A DNA stretch of 24,193 nucleotides from positions 1 through 24,193 of the forward strand of contig JAAZMG010000211.1 in NCBI GenBank assembly GCA_012798935.1. The letters are read 5' to 3'. Positions 1 to 8,042 of this stretch are shown here, one piece after another. The DNA is from Tissierellia bacterium. Lineage in GTDB: Bacteria; Bacillota; Clostridia; Tissierellales; Tepidimicrobiaceae. A program made the position numbers and the translations under genes. Numbering within the stretch: the stretch's first letter is position 1; each line of letters opens with the position of its first letter. Under the pieces are notes generated by a model that was not told the DNA's origin, did not search any database, and saw only the letters and a list, made by a program, of their open reading frames with translations.

Positions 1-1542
1 AAATATATTATCTTCATTATATCCTACTTCCATTAAACCTTCATAAATCGGATATGTTCTTTTTTCTCCTATTAGAATAACATAGTCACATACCTTACCA
101 ATATTGATTCCCAACTCTCTATTGGCTTCTTCCTCTCTCGTTCCTAGCTCTACCATGCCAGGAGTTACTATTATCTTTCTTCCCTCTTTAAACTGACTTA
201 ATACATCTAAAGCAGCTTTTGCACCAATAGGATTTGAATTAAACGCATCATCTATTATTATTATTCCAGTACCTGGATTTATTATATTTAATCTATGAGG
301 AATTGGTTCTATCTTTTGTATACCTTTCTTTATTTCTTCAAAATTAAGCCCCATAGCTATAGCTACGCTAACCCCTGCTAATATATTGTAAATATTGTGT
401 TCCCCTAATAATCTAGTGGTACATCTTATACTATTTCCCTTCTTATCCTTAATTGTGAAAGTAGAACCCATTTCTGACACTTCTACATTTTCAGCATAGA
501 TATCCAATTCTTCAATATTATCTATACCATAGAGAATTTTTTCCTTAAAAGTTTTATCGGCTAATTTTTTAATATGCTCATCATCATAGTTAAATATTGC
601 TATCCCATCTGTAGGCAATTCTTCAATTAATTCGTATTTTGTTTTAGTTATATTATCTAAGTTTTTAAATGTTTCTAAATGGGTAGGCCCTACGGATGTA
701 ATAACTCCAATCCTTGGTTGAGTCAACTTTGATAGTTCTCTAATGTCCCCAATGTTTTTAGCACCCATTTCCGCAATAAACACTTGATGTTTATCTGTTA
801 ATTCATCATTTATTACCATACTCAATCCCATAGGGGTATTATAACTTTCTGGTGTATTTAATACTCTATATCTTTCTTTTAAAATGGTTCCGGTTATAAA
901 TTTGGTACTAGTTTTACCAAAACTTCCTGTAATTCCTATTACACTTAATCTTTCCATGGATTTAATCTTTTCTTGTGCTTGTTTAAAATAATACGCATTT
1001 ATACTATCTTCAATAGGTTTAATTATTATATTTGATATATACATGGTTTCAGGTTGAAAATAGTATAAAACAGTTCCTATAAATAGAATAATAGGAAAGT
1101 ACAATAGTTTCTGGTTCAGCATATTTATATAAACTACACAAACTATTAATAAAATTACTAAATTCAATATTAAATTAGTAGCATAAAGTCTTTTTGCTCT
1201 TTTTGTAAATATTAAAGGTTTTTTTACTTCTTCCTTGGCATCTATAGTTAAAATCGTACAAAGGATCCAAAGTACATTGTAACAATACCAAATGGGCAAT
1301 CTAATTGTTCTATATTTACCGAACAAAATAATAGCAGCTATATATAAAGCAGTTATTACAAGAATATATATTAGTGCTTTTTTAATTATTTTAGTATATG
1401 CTCTATTACTTTCTTGTAACCATTTTCTATACTCTTCCTTCTTATAACCTTCTAATTGCATCATATGTAAAAAAATTTTTGACCTCTTTATAATAGAATA
1501 TGCCCATATTAATCCTAAAGACAATATTACTATTTTATACAA
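1..1542 (-). CDS. MurF-like Mur ligase with N-terminal membrane region (3' end outside window)
   Basis: The frame is open for 514 codons from a TTG start at 1542 to the window edge. The start is chosen because a strong GGGGGGAG site (1548-1555) lies 5 nt upstream and no ATG has comparable signals. Residues 1-180 hold several hydrophobic segments (about 4-18, 55-75, 83-100, 120-140, 147-165). The Mur ligase ATP-binding loop GITGSFGKT follows at 203-211, and further on come the motifs HRLN and DDAFNSNP, typical of MurF-type ligases. MurF adds D-Ala-D-Ala to the UDP-MurNAc-tripeptide in the cytoplasm. Here the usual N-terminal substrate-binding domain seems replaced by membrane segments, with the P-loop about 90 residues later than in ordinary MurF, so the exact substrate is uncertain. 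It lies 25 nt downstream of the alpha/beta hydrolase and is probably cotranscribed with it. Confidence 0.82.
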   Translation of the reverse strand, partial: MYKIVILSLGLIWAYSIIKRSKIFLHMMQLEGYKKEEYRKWLQESNRAYTKIIKKALIYILVITALYIAAIILFGKYRTIRLPIWYCYNVLWILCTILTIDAKEEVKKPLIFTKRAKRLYATNLILNLVILLIVCVVYINMLNQKLLYFPIILFIGTVLYYFQPETMYISNIIIKPIEDSINAYYFKQAQEKIKSMERLSVIGITGSFGKTSTKFITGTILKERYRVLNTPESYNTPMGLSMVINDELTDKHQVFIAEMGAKNIGDIRELSKLTQPRIGVITSVGPTHLETFKNLDNITKTKYELIEELPTDGIAIFNYDDEHIKKLADKTFKEKILYGIDNIEELDIYAENVEVSEMGSTFTIKDKKGNSIRCTTRLLGEHNIYNILAGVSVAIAMGLNFEEIKKGIQKIEPIPHRLNIINPGTGIIIIDDAFNSNPIGAKAALDVLSQFKEGRKIIVTPGMVELGTREEEANRELGINIGKVCDYVILIGEKRTYPIYEGLMEVGYNEDNIF

Positions 1543-1567
1543 ATTGACTCCCCCCTAATTCCTATCT

Positions 1568-2344
1568 TTAGCCCTCTATATTTTTAGGCATTAAAAAAGC
1601 TTTTAAGATTATTGAAAACTTATTATAATCATCCAAATACGAATAATGACCAGCACCTTCAATAACTACTAGACCACTATCTGGAATCTCCTTTTCCATG
1701 GCTTTTCCCATATATAGTGGTGTAGCAGTATCTTCATCTCCCCATATCAATAATGTAGGGGCTTGAATATTTTTAAGTATAGGTTTTAAATCTTCATTTA
1801 CTACTTTAACAAGTATCTTTCGCATTATACCTTCTGCATCCTTATAATCTGTAGAACCAAAAAGTCTATAAAACTTTTCCATTTTCTTTTGGTCCTCTAA
1901 CCAAAAGAAGAAGGTTTTATATAAAAATCTTAATTTTTTAAAACCGTAGACTTTTAAATAATACTTTAACCCCCTTTTTGGTATTAATCCTGCACTGTCA
2001 ATTAATACAGTTTTGTCTACCATTTCAGGATAGTGAACCCCCAATAGTATGGAAATTTTTCCACCAAAGGAATGTCCTATTAGTATAATGTTTTTAATAT
2101 TCATCTTATCCATAAATTTCTTTACAATTCTAGCATAATCCCCTGAACCAAATACCTCTTTAGGCTCTGTACTTTCACCAAAGCCTGGCAAGTCTAAAGC
2201 ATATACTTTAAAATGGGGCTTTAAAAGGTTTACTATTGGTAAAATCGTATTTATATTGGCTCCCCATCCATGAAGTACTAATACATCTTTTCCTTGTCCT
2301 TCACATATATAGTTTAATTCTATTTCCTCAATCCTTGTTCTCAT
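1568..2344 (-). CDS. alpha/beta hydrolase
   Basis: This is a 258-residue cytoplasmic alpha/beta-hydrolase-fold protein with no signal peptide. An HGWG oxyanion motif lies at 25-28, the nucleophile elbow GHSFGG carries Ser92, an acid is in WGDED (about 203-207), and the catalytic His sits in GAGHYSYLD near 233. These make a complete catalytic triad, so it should be an active esterase, lipase or C-C hydrolase; the substrate cannot be read from sequence. The ATG at 2344 has AAGGAAGG upstream. It is the first gene of a two-gene unit with the MurF-like ligase. That pairing hints at a cell-envelope role, but this is inference from position only. Confidence 0.88.
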   Translation of the reverse strand: MRTRIEEIELNYICEGQGKDVLVLHGWGANINTILPIVNLLKPHFKVYALDLPGFGESTEPKEVFGSGDYARIVKKFMDKMNIKNIILIGHSFGGKISILLGVHYPEMVDKTVLIDSAGLIPKRGLKYYLKVYGFKKLRFLYKTFFFWLEDQKKMEKFYRLFGSTDYKDAEGIMRKILVKVVNEDLKPILKNIQAPTLLIWGDEDTATPLYMGKAMEKEIPDSGLVVIEGAGHYSYLDDYNKFSIILKAFLMPKNIEG

Positions 2345-2451
2345 ATTATACCTTCCTTAAATATCTATATAATAAATATTATTAACTAACCTTGTATGAA
2401 TATAACAAATCTACCTATTTATTTATAATCAATATTCAACAATTCCTTAAG

Positions 2452-2460
2452 ATTATATCA
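2452..2460 (-). promoter_or_regulatory. extended -10 promoter for the hydrolase/MurF-like unit
   Basis: The minus strand reads TGATATAAT, a perfect TATAAT box with the TGn extension. The -35 region is poor (TGTAAA or GTAAAA at 17-18 nt), as is common for extended -10 promoters. It lies about 105 nt upstream of the hydrolase start. The rest of 2345-2520 shows no gene. Confidence 0.5.
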
Positions 2461-2522
2461 TATAAACTTTGATTTTTACAGAGTCACTCCCTCCTCTTAA
2501 AAAATTTTAAATTTTTACGATT

Positions 2523-2559
2523 TAAAATAGGACAGTTCATCTTGAACTGTCCTATTTTA
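2523..2559. terminator. 17-bp perfect inverted repeat, probable terminator
   Basis: The arms run 2523-2539 and 2543-2559 with a 3-nt loop, giving a 17-bp uninterrupted stem around TAGGACAGTTCA. Both strands have a TTTT tract inside the distal arm. It lies about 110 nt beyond the hppA terminator and downstream of an open frame without a standard start codon, so it may end a separate short transcript or act as a second terminator. Confidence 0.6.
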
Positions 2560-2667
2560 TCCCCTACTTTGTATTAAATTGAACTTCCCAATATTTTTCC
2601 ATTACTTTCAGAATTATAACTGCTAATATAGTTCCTCCAATACTGCTTAAAATAACCAGGAATAAAT

Positions 2668-2695
2668 AAAAAACCCTTCCATTGAAGGGTTTTTT
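2668..2695 (-). terminator. rho-independent terminator of secG-hppA
   Basis: A 12-bp stem (2668-2679 with 2684-2695; core ACCCTTC/GAAGGGT) is flanked by A and T runs, starting only 3 nt after the hppA stop. The symmetric A/T flanks mean it could work in both directions. Confidence 0.85.
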
Positions 2696-2697
2696 AT

Positions 2698-4710
2698 TTA
2701 TTTAAATAGATTAAACAATATTCCACCATAGTTTAAGAATAATTGTGCAAATACTAAGGACACTATGGTCATCAGCTTTATCAATATATTTAATGAAGGA
2801 CCAGATGTGTCTTTGAATGGGTCTCCTACTGTATCTCCAACTACTGCTGCATGATGAGCTTCACTACCTTTTCCACCATGGTTTCCTTCTTCTATATATT
2901 TCTTAGCATTATCCCAAGCTCCACCAGAGTTAGCCATGAATATAGCCATCAATACTCCTGTAACTAATGCTCCTGCTAATAATCCACCTAGAGCTTCAGA
3001 GCCTAATAGTAAACCTACTATTATTGGAACTGCTACTGCCATAATTCCTGGTACAATCATCTCTTTTAAAGCTGCTTGAGTACTAATATCAACACATGTA
3101 CTATATTCAGGTTTTGCTTTACCTTCCATAATTCCAGGTATTTCTTTAAATTGTCTTCTTACCTCTTCTATCATACTAAAAGCAGCTTTTCCAACTGCAT
3201 CCATTGTCATTGCTGAGAATAAGAAAGGTAACATTCCTCCTATGAACATACCTGCAATTACACTAGGCTGTGTTAAATCTATTCCTTCTAATTGTACTGC
3301 TTGGGTATAGGATGCAAATAGTGCTAAGGCTGTTAATGCTGCTGAACCTATAGCAAATCCTTTACCTACTGCTGCTGTTGTGTTTCCAACTGAGTCTAAT
3401 GTATCTGTAATTTGTCTTACTTCTTCTGGTAATTCACACATTTCTGCAATTCCACCAGCATTGTCTGCTATTGGACCATAGGCATCTACCGCTATAGTCA
3501 TTCCTGCTGTGGAAAGCATTCCTACTGCTGCTAATGCTATACCGTATAGCCCTGTAGCTATATTTGTTAATCCACCTGAAGCATAAAATGCTATCAAAAT
3601 TCCAATAGCTATTACTACTATTGGTCCTCCTGTAGACATCATACCTACTGATAAACCACCTATAATATTTGTACTAGAACCAGTTTCTGATTCGCTTGCT
3701 ATTCTTTTTACTGGGTTGTAATCTGCTGAAGTATAATATTCTGTAATTCTAGCTATGATTAACCCTACTGCTAAACCAGCTAAAATTGCTATAAATGGCT
3801 GATTTGATTCTAAAATACTTCTACTTAAAAAGAAAGCTGCTACTACAGTTATAACTGAGCTTGCTAATGTTCCAGTATTTAATGCTTTTTGTGGGTCTTT
3901 ATCTCCTCTTACAAAATAAACTCCTATTATAGATGCTATTATTCCTACTGCTGCTAATGATATTGCAAAGATAACTCCTTTATCTCCATAAGCTGCCAAT
4001 CCTAATGTAATAGCGGATATTATAGCTCCTACATAGGATTCAAATAAATCTGCTCCCATACCTGCAACGTCCCCTACATTATCTCCAACGTTGTCAGCTA
4101 TTACAGCTGGGTTTCTTGGGTCGTCCTCTGGAATTCCTGCTTCTACCTTACCTACTAAATCTGCTCCCACGTCTGCTGCTTTGGTATAGATTCCTCCTCC
4201 AACTCTAGCAAATAATGCTATTGAAGAAGCACCTAGTCCAAATCCTGTTACAATGGCTGGGTCAGGAAATAGTATGTATAAAACTGATACTCCTATTACC
4301 CCTAGTCCAACAACACTCATTCCCATTACTGAACCACCAGAAAAAGCTACGTTTAACGCTTTATTCATACCTTTTTCCATGGCAGCATTGGCTGTCCTTA
4401 CATTGGCTTTGGTAGCTACCTTCATTCCAAAATATCCAGCAAGGGCTGAAAAAACTGCTCCTACTAAGAAAGATACTGCTGTTTGCCAATTTATTCCTAT
4501 TATCAATATGATGAAAAGAACAACAACAAATATTGATAAGGCTCTGTATTCTCTTTGCAAAAAGGCCATGGCCCCTTCTTCTATATAAGAGGCTATTTCC
4601 TTCATTCTGTCATTTCCAGGACTTGCCTTGTCAATGGAACTGGCTTTGTAAAAAGCGAATAGTAGTGCTACTATCCCAACTATTGGTGCAAATATTAGTG
4701 CAAAATCCAT
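2698..4710 (-). CDS. hppA: membrane-bound ion-translocating pyrophosphatase (K+-dependent type)
   Basis: HppA hydrolyses cytoplasmic pyrophosphate and uses the energy to pump H+ and/or Na+ out across the membrane. The 670-residue length and about 16 hydrophobic helices fit the family. The pyrophosphate/Mg site is present as DVGADLVGK and the DNVGDNVGD repeat, as is the EYYTSADYNPV signature. In GNTTAAVGKG, Ala446 and Gly449 sit where K+-independent enzymes have Lys and Thr, so this is the K+-dependent subfamily. Na+ versus H+ transport cannot be decided by eye. The ATG at 4710 has AAGGAGGT upstream. It lies 20 nt after secG and shares its promoter; a strong terminator follows at once. In an anaerobe it would recover energy from PPi made by biosynthesis. 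Confidence 0.97.
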   Translation of the reverse strand: MDFALIFAPIVGIVALLFAFYKASSIDKASPGNDRMKEIASYIEEGAMAFLQREYRALSIFVVVLFIILIIGINWQTAVSFLVGAVFSALAGYFGMKVATKANVRTANAAMEKGMNKALNVAFSGGSVMGMSVVGLGVIGVSVLYILFPDPAIVTGFGLGASSIALFARVGGGIYTKAADVGADLVGKVEAGIPEDDPRNPAVIADNVGDNVGDVAGMGADLFESYVGAIISAITLGLAAYGDKGVIFAISLAAVGIIASIIGVYFVRGDKDPQKALNTGTLASSVITVVAAFFLSRSILESNQPFIAILAGLAVGLIIARITEYYTSADYNPVKRIASESETGSSTNIIGGLSVGMMSTGGPIVVIAIGILIAFYASGGLTNIATGLYGIALAAVGMLSTAGMTIAVDAYGPIADNAGGIAEMCELPEEVRQITDTLDSVGNTTAAVGKGFAIGSAALTALALFASYTQAVQLEGIDLTQPSVIAGMFIGGMLPFLFSAMTMDAVGKAAFSMIEEVRRQFKEIPGIMEGKAKPEYSTCVDISTQAALKEMIVPGIMAVAVPIIVGLLLGSEALGGLLAGALVTGVLMAIFMANSGGAWDNAKKYIEEGNHGGKGSEAHHAAVVGDTVGDPFKDTSGPSLNILIKLMTIVSLVFAQLFLNYGGILFNLFK

Positions 4711-4730
4711 TTCTATATACCTCCTTATTT

Positions 4731-4958
4731 TTATTGAATGGCTGCAAAAACTAATGCAGATATCATAAACACAATTGCTGAAATTGTGGTTACTTTACTA
4801 AGCATAGCTTCCATAGTTCTAGCTCCCGATTTTCCCCAAAGTTTTTCTGATCCTCCACTTATGGCTCCCAATCCTTCTGATTTACTCTCTTGAAATAGTA
4901 CAGATATAATCAAAGAGATGCCCGAAATAAGAATTAATGCCGAGAAAAATTTTACCAT
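4731..4958 (-). CDS. secG: preprotein translocase subunit SecG
   Basis: This 75-residue protein has two hydrophobic helices (about 4-20 and 55-73) around the conserved SecG loop: the VLFQESKSEGLGAISGG segment, then LWGKSGARTMEAMLSKVT. SecG is the small helper of the SecYE channel. The start has AGGAGGTG upstream. It lies between eno and hppA; eno-secG adjacency is common in Firmicutes. A terminator over the eno stop codon and a promoter in the 121-nt gap indicate that secG and hppA form their own unit, possibly with some read-through from eno. Confidence 0.93.
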   Translation of the reverse strand: MVKFFSALILISGISLIISVLFQESKSEGLGAISGGSEKLWGKSGARTMEAMLSKVTTISAIVFMISALVFAAIQ

Positions 4959-5017
4959 ATTTACACCTCCTATATTGAAATGGGAAAATTTATTTTATAA
5001 TATCTATAAACATGAAT

Positions 5018-5046
5018 ATTTTAACACAGTGGTCTTATAAAATCAA
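5018..5046 (-). promoter_or_regulatory. promoter of secG-hppA
   Basis: The minus strand reads TTGATT (5041-5046), a 17-nt spacer, then TAAAAT (5018-5023) preceded by TGT, an extended -10. It sits 60 nt upstream of secG and just after the eno terminator. Confidence 0.75.
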
Positions 5047-5053
5047 TAGTAGT

Positions 5054-5085
5054 AAAAAAGAATAGTAAGGTAAGCCTTACTATTC
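5054..5085 (-). terminator. rho-independent terminator of the glycolytic operon
   Basis: An 11-bp perfect stem GAATAGTAAGG/CCTTACTATTC (5060-5070 with 5075-5085), with a 4-nt loop, is followed on the minus strand by six T. The eno stop codon lies inside the stem. Confidence 0.88.
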
Positions 5086-6372
5086 CTTTATATTATAGAA
5101 TGCCCTCTTCCCTTTATATTTACTATTTAAACCTAGGGAATCTTCAATTCTTAATAGTTGATTATATTTAGCCACCCTATCAGTTCGTGAAGGTGCTCCT
5201 GTTTTTATCTGACCTGCGTTAGTTGCTACTACTAAATCTGCAATAGTTGTATCTTCAGTTTCTCCAGACCTATGAGATACTACTGCAGTATAACCATGAA
5301 CTTTTGCCATTTCTATAGTATTCAATGTTTCTGTCAAAGTCCCTATTTGATTTAATTTTACTAATACTGAATTAGATACTCCTAAATCTATTCCCTTTTC
5401 TAAACGTTCAGTATTGGTTACAAATAAATCATCTCCTACTAATTGAATTTTGTCCCCTAGTCTATCTGTAAGCTTCTTCCAACCATCCCAATCGTCTTCT
5501 GCTAATCCGTCTTCTATGGACTTTATTGGATATTTCTCTACTAAGTCAACATAATAATCTATCATTTCATCTACATTTAGTTCTCTACCTTCTCCTTCAA
5601 GCTTATAAACTTTTCTTTCTTCATCATACATTTCTGTAGCTGCTACGTCTAGGGCAAGAACTACATCTTCTCCTGGCTTATACCCTGCTTTTTCAATGGC
5701 TTCAACTATTGTTTTTAGTGCTTCTTCATTGCTGGATAAATTAGGTGCAAATCCACCTTCATCACCAACAGCAGTATTTAATCCTTTTCCCTTTAATACT
5801 GTTCTTAAATTATGGAATATTTCTGCTCCCATTCTTAAGGCTTCTCTAAAGCTTGGTGCTCCAACAGGCATAATCATAAACTCTTGAATATCTACATTAT
5901 TATCAGCATGCTCTCCACCATTAAGAATATTCATCATTGGTACTGGAATAACTTTTCCATTTACTCCACCAATATAATTATAAAGAGGCATTCCTAATTC
6001 ATTAGCAGCTGCTCTAGCTACTGCTAGGGATACTCCTAAAATAGCATTAGCGCCTAATTTACCTTTGTTTTCTGTTCCATCTAATTCTATCATTTTAGTG
6101 TCTATTCCTATTTGATCATATACATCCATTCCAATAATTTCATCTGCAATTATATTATTGACATTGTCTACTGCTTTCATAACACCTTTTCCTAAATATC
6201 TTCCTTTGTCTCCATCCCTTAACTCTACTGCTTCATAGGCTCCTGTGCTGGCTCCTGATGGTACTAAAGCTCTACCAAAGCTATCGAATTCTGTCCAAAC
6301 TTCCACTTCTACTGTTGGGTTCCCCCTAGAATCCAGTACTTCTCTGGCATATATATCCGTAATTAAACTCAT
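5080..6372 (-). CDS. eno: enolase
   Basis: Enolase converts 2-phosphoglycerate to phosphoenolpyruvate with Mg2+. The 430-residue protein is full length and carries GNPTVEVEV, SGASTGAYEA, the acid-base Glu in GDEGGFAP, the metal ligands in ALDVAATE, SIEDGLAEDDW and VGDDLFVTN, and the family signature LVKLNQIGTLTET with the catalytic Lys, then VVSHRSGETED. The ATG at 6372 has AGGAGGAA upstream. It is the last gene of the glycolytic operon, separated from gpmI by a 122-nt repeat-bearing gap, with a terminator over its stop. Confidence 0.98.
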   Translation of the reverse strand: MSLITDIYAREVLDSRGNPTVEVEVWTEFDSFGRALVPSGASTGAYEAVELRDGDKGRYLGKGVMKAVDNVNNIIADEIIGMDVYDQIGIDTKMIELDGTENKGKLGANAILGVSLAVARAAANELGMPLYNYIGGVNGKVIPVPMMNILNGGEHADNNVDIQEFMIMPVGAPSFREALRMGAEIFHNLRTVLKGKGLNTAVGDEGGFAPNLSSNEEALKTIVEAIEKAGYKPGEDVVLALDVAATEMYDEERKVYKLEGEGRELNVDEMIDYYVDLVEKYPIKSIEDGLAEDDWDGWKKLTDRLGDKIQLVGDDLFVTNTERLEKGIDLGVSNSVLVKLNQIGTLTETLNTIEMAKVHGYTAVVSHRSGETEDTTIADLVVATNAGQIKTGAPSRTDRVAKYNQLLRIEDSLGLNSKYKGKRAFYNIKE

Positions 6373-6397
6373 ATTTTATTCCTCCTGTTTGTTTATA

Positions 6398-6493
6398 TTT
6401 AATTGTTTGGTTATACCTGGCGACCAAAGGTCGCCCCTACAAACCATAATTTACATTTCACATTTCATAATTTACATTTTACATTTTACAATT
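6398..6493. repeat. intergenic repeat-like element (GGCGACC hairpin plus TTACATTT tandem)
   Basis: The gpmI-eno gap holds a GC-rich hairpin GGCGACC-AAA-GGTCGCC (6419-6435) in otherwise AT-rich DNA, flanked by partly complementary TTTGGTT/AAACCA arms. After it come about five imperfect copies of an 8-10 nt unit like TTTACATTTCACA (6450-6491). The abrupt composition change and simple repeats resemble a dispersed, non-coding intergenic element rather than an operon signal. Only one copy is in the window, so dispersal is inferred. Confidence 0.5.
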
Positions 6494-6494
6494 G

Positions 6495-8027
6495 TTAAAG
6501 TCTTATAAGACTTTGGCCTGTCATCTCCGCTGGTTTTTCTAAGCCCATCATATCCAATAAGGTTGGTGCTAAATCAGCAAGAATTCCTTCATGTAATTTA
6601 ACATTTCCTTCACCAATCAATATTAATGGCACTTTATTAGTTGTATGGGCAGTAATCGGGCTATTGTCCTTTTCATCTATTAGCATCTCTGCATTACCGT
6701 GGTCAGCTGTAATTATAGCCTTCCCGTTTTTCTTTATTAGTAAATCTATTATCTCCCCTAGACAACTATCTACAGTTTCCACTGCTTTTACCCCTGCCTC
6801 TACCACACCAGTATGTCCTACCATATCTGGATTTGCAAAGTTTAAAATTATTAAATCGTATTTATCCATATTTAATCTATTTATAACTTCTTCTTTTACT
6901 TCTATAGCACTCATCTCTGGTTTCAAATCATAGGTGGCTACCTTTGGCGAAGGTATTAAAACTCTATCCTCATTTTCATAGGGTTCTTCTCTGCCACCAT
7001 TGAAGAAAAAGGTTACATGAGCATACTTTTCTGTTTCAGCAATCCTTAATTGATTAAGTCCTAAGTTACTTATATACTCTCCTAAAGTATTTTCTGGTTT
7101 TCCCGTTTTAAAGGCAATATGGACATCTTCTATAGTCTTATCGTATTCTGTCATGGTAACATAAAAAGTATCTACTTTCTTATTCCTTTCAAATCCATCA
7201 AAGTCCTTATCTACAATTGCTCTTGTTATCTGCCTTACCCTATCTGGTCTAAAATTGAAAAATATTAGGGAATCTCCACTATCAATAGTAGCTATAGGTT
7301 CTCCCTTTTCAGTAATAATGGTAGGAATTACAAATTCATCATTTATACCTTCATCATAGGATTTTTGTACTGCTTCTATACTAGATACATCTTCTTTACC
7401 TTCTCCTAGAACCAAGGTATCATAGGCTAATTTAGTTCTTTCCCATCTTTTATCCCTATCCATTGTATAGTATCTTCCAGATACAGTAGCTATCTTTCCT
7501 ACACCAATTTCCTTTATCTTTTCTTCTAATTCTATAAGATGTTGTTTCCCAATTGTGGGAGGTACATCCCTACCGTCTAAAATTGCATGGATATATACAT
7601 CTTTCAAATTCTGTCTTTTACATAGTTCTAAAAGTGCATATAGATGGGTATTATGACTATGAACTCCGCCATCGGATACTAGCCCCATTATATGAAGTTT
7701 TGAATTGTTTTTCTTACAATTATCTATTGCTTCTAGGAACTCTTTTTTATTGAAAAAATCTCCATCTTCTATGGATTTAGTTATCTTGGTTAGTTCTTGA
7801 TAAACTATCCTACCAGATCCGATATTTAAATGTCCAACTTCAGAATTCCCCATTTGACCTTCTGGCAAACCTACAGCTAAACCACTAGCTTCTACCATTG
7901 TATTTGGATATTCTTTTATAAGTCTATCAAATTCTGGTGTCTTTGCTAAATAAATAGCATTTCCTTCATATTCTTTACCTATTCCCCAGCCATCTAATAC
8001 TATTAACATTACTGGTTTTTTTGTCAT
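6495..8027 (-). CDS. gpmI: 2,3-bisphosphoglycerate-independent phosphoglycerate mutase
   Basis: GpmI interconverts 3- and 2-phosphoglycerate using two Mn2+ and a phosphoserine intermediate. It belongs to the alkaline-phosphatase fold. From the ATG at 8027 it has 510 residues, with Asp12 in LDGWG and Ser62 in GNSEVGH, exactly the positions in Bacillus enzymes. Later metal ligands appear in NFANPDMVGHTG, ITADHGNAE and ITAHTTNKVP. An ATG 15 nt further upstream overlaps the ribosome binding site itself; GGAGG sits 8 nt before 8027, which decides the start. The tpiA stop is 15 nt upstream. Confidence 0.97.
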   Translation of the reverse strand: MTKKPVMLIVLDGWGIGKEYEGNAIYLAKTPEFDRLIKEYPNTMVEASGLAVGLPEGQMGNSEVGHLNIGSGRIVYQELTKITKSIEDGDFFNKKEFLEAIDNCKKNNSKLHIMGLVSDGGVHSHNTHLYALLELCKRQNLKDVYIHAILDGRDVPPTIGKQHLIELEEKIKEIGVGKIATVSGRYYTMDRDKRWERTKLAYDTLVLGEGKEDVSSIEAVQKSYDEGINDEFVIPTIITEKGEPIATIDSGDSLIFFNFRPDRVRQITRAIVDKDFDGFERNKKVDTFYVTMTEYDKTIEDVHIAFKTGKPENTLGEYISNLGLNQLRIAETEKYAHVTFFFNGGREEPYENEDRVLIPSPKVATYDLKPEMSAIEVKEEVINRLNMDKYDLIILNFANPDMVGHTGVVEAGVKAVETVDSCLGEIIDLLIKKNGKAIITADHGNAEMLIDEKDNSPITAHTTNKVPLILIGEGNVKLHEGILADLAPTLLDMMGLEKPAEMTGQSLIRL

Positions 8028-8042
8028 ATCTATATCCTCCAT

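Noticed and set aside
4253..4588. Plus-strand frames of 60-190 codons over hppA, eno, pgk, the lactamase-like gene and others
   Set aside because: They lie antisense to well-identified genes, lack ribosome binding sites and show no recognisable motifs.
6446..6493. Tandem TTACATTT units as a possible CRISPR or replication iteron array
   Set aside because: Units are about 8-10 nt with no spacers, and no cas or rep gene is nearby.
8028..8042. Upstream ATG for gpmI at 8042
   Set aside because: It overlaps the GGAGG site; Asp12/Ser62 numbering and spacing favour 8027.
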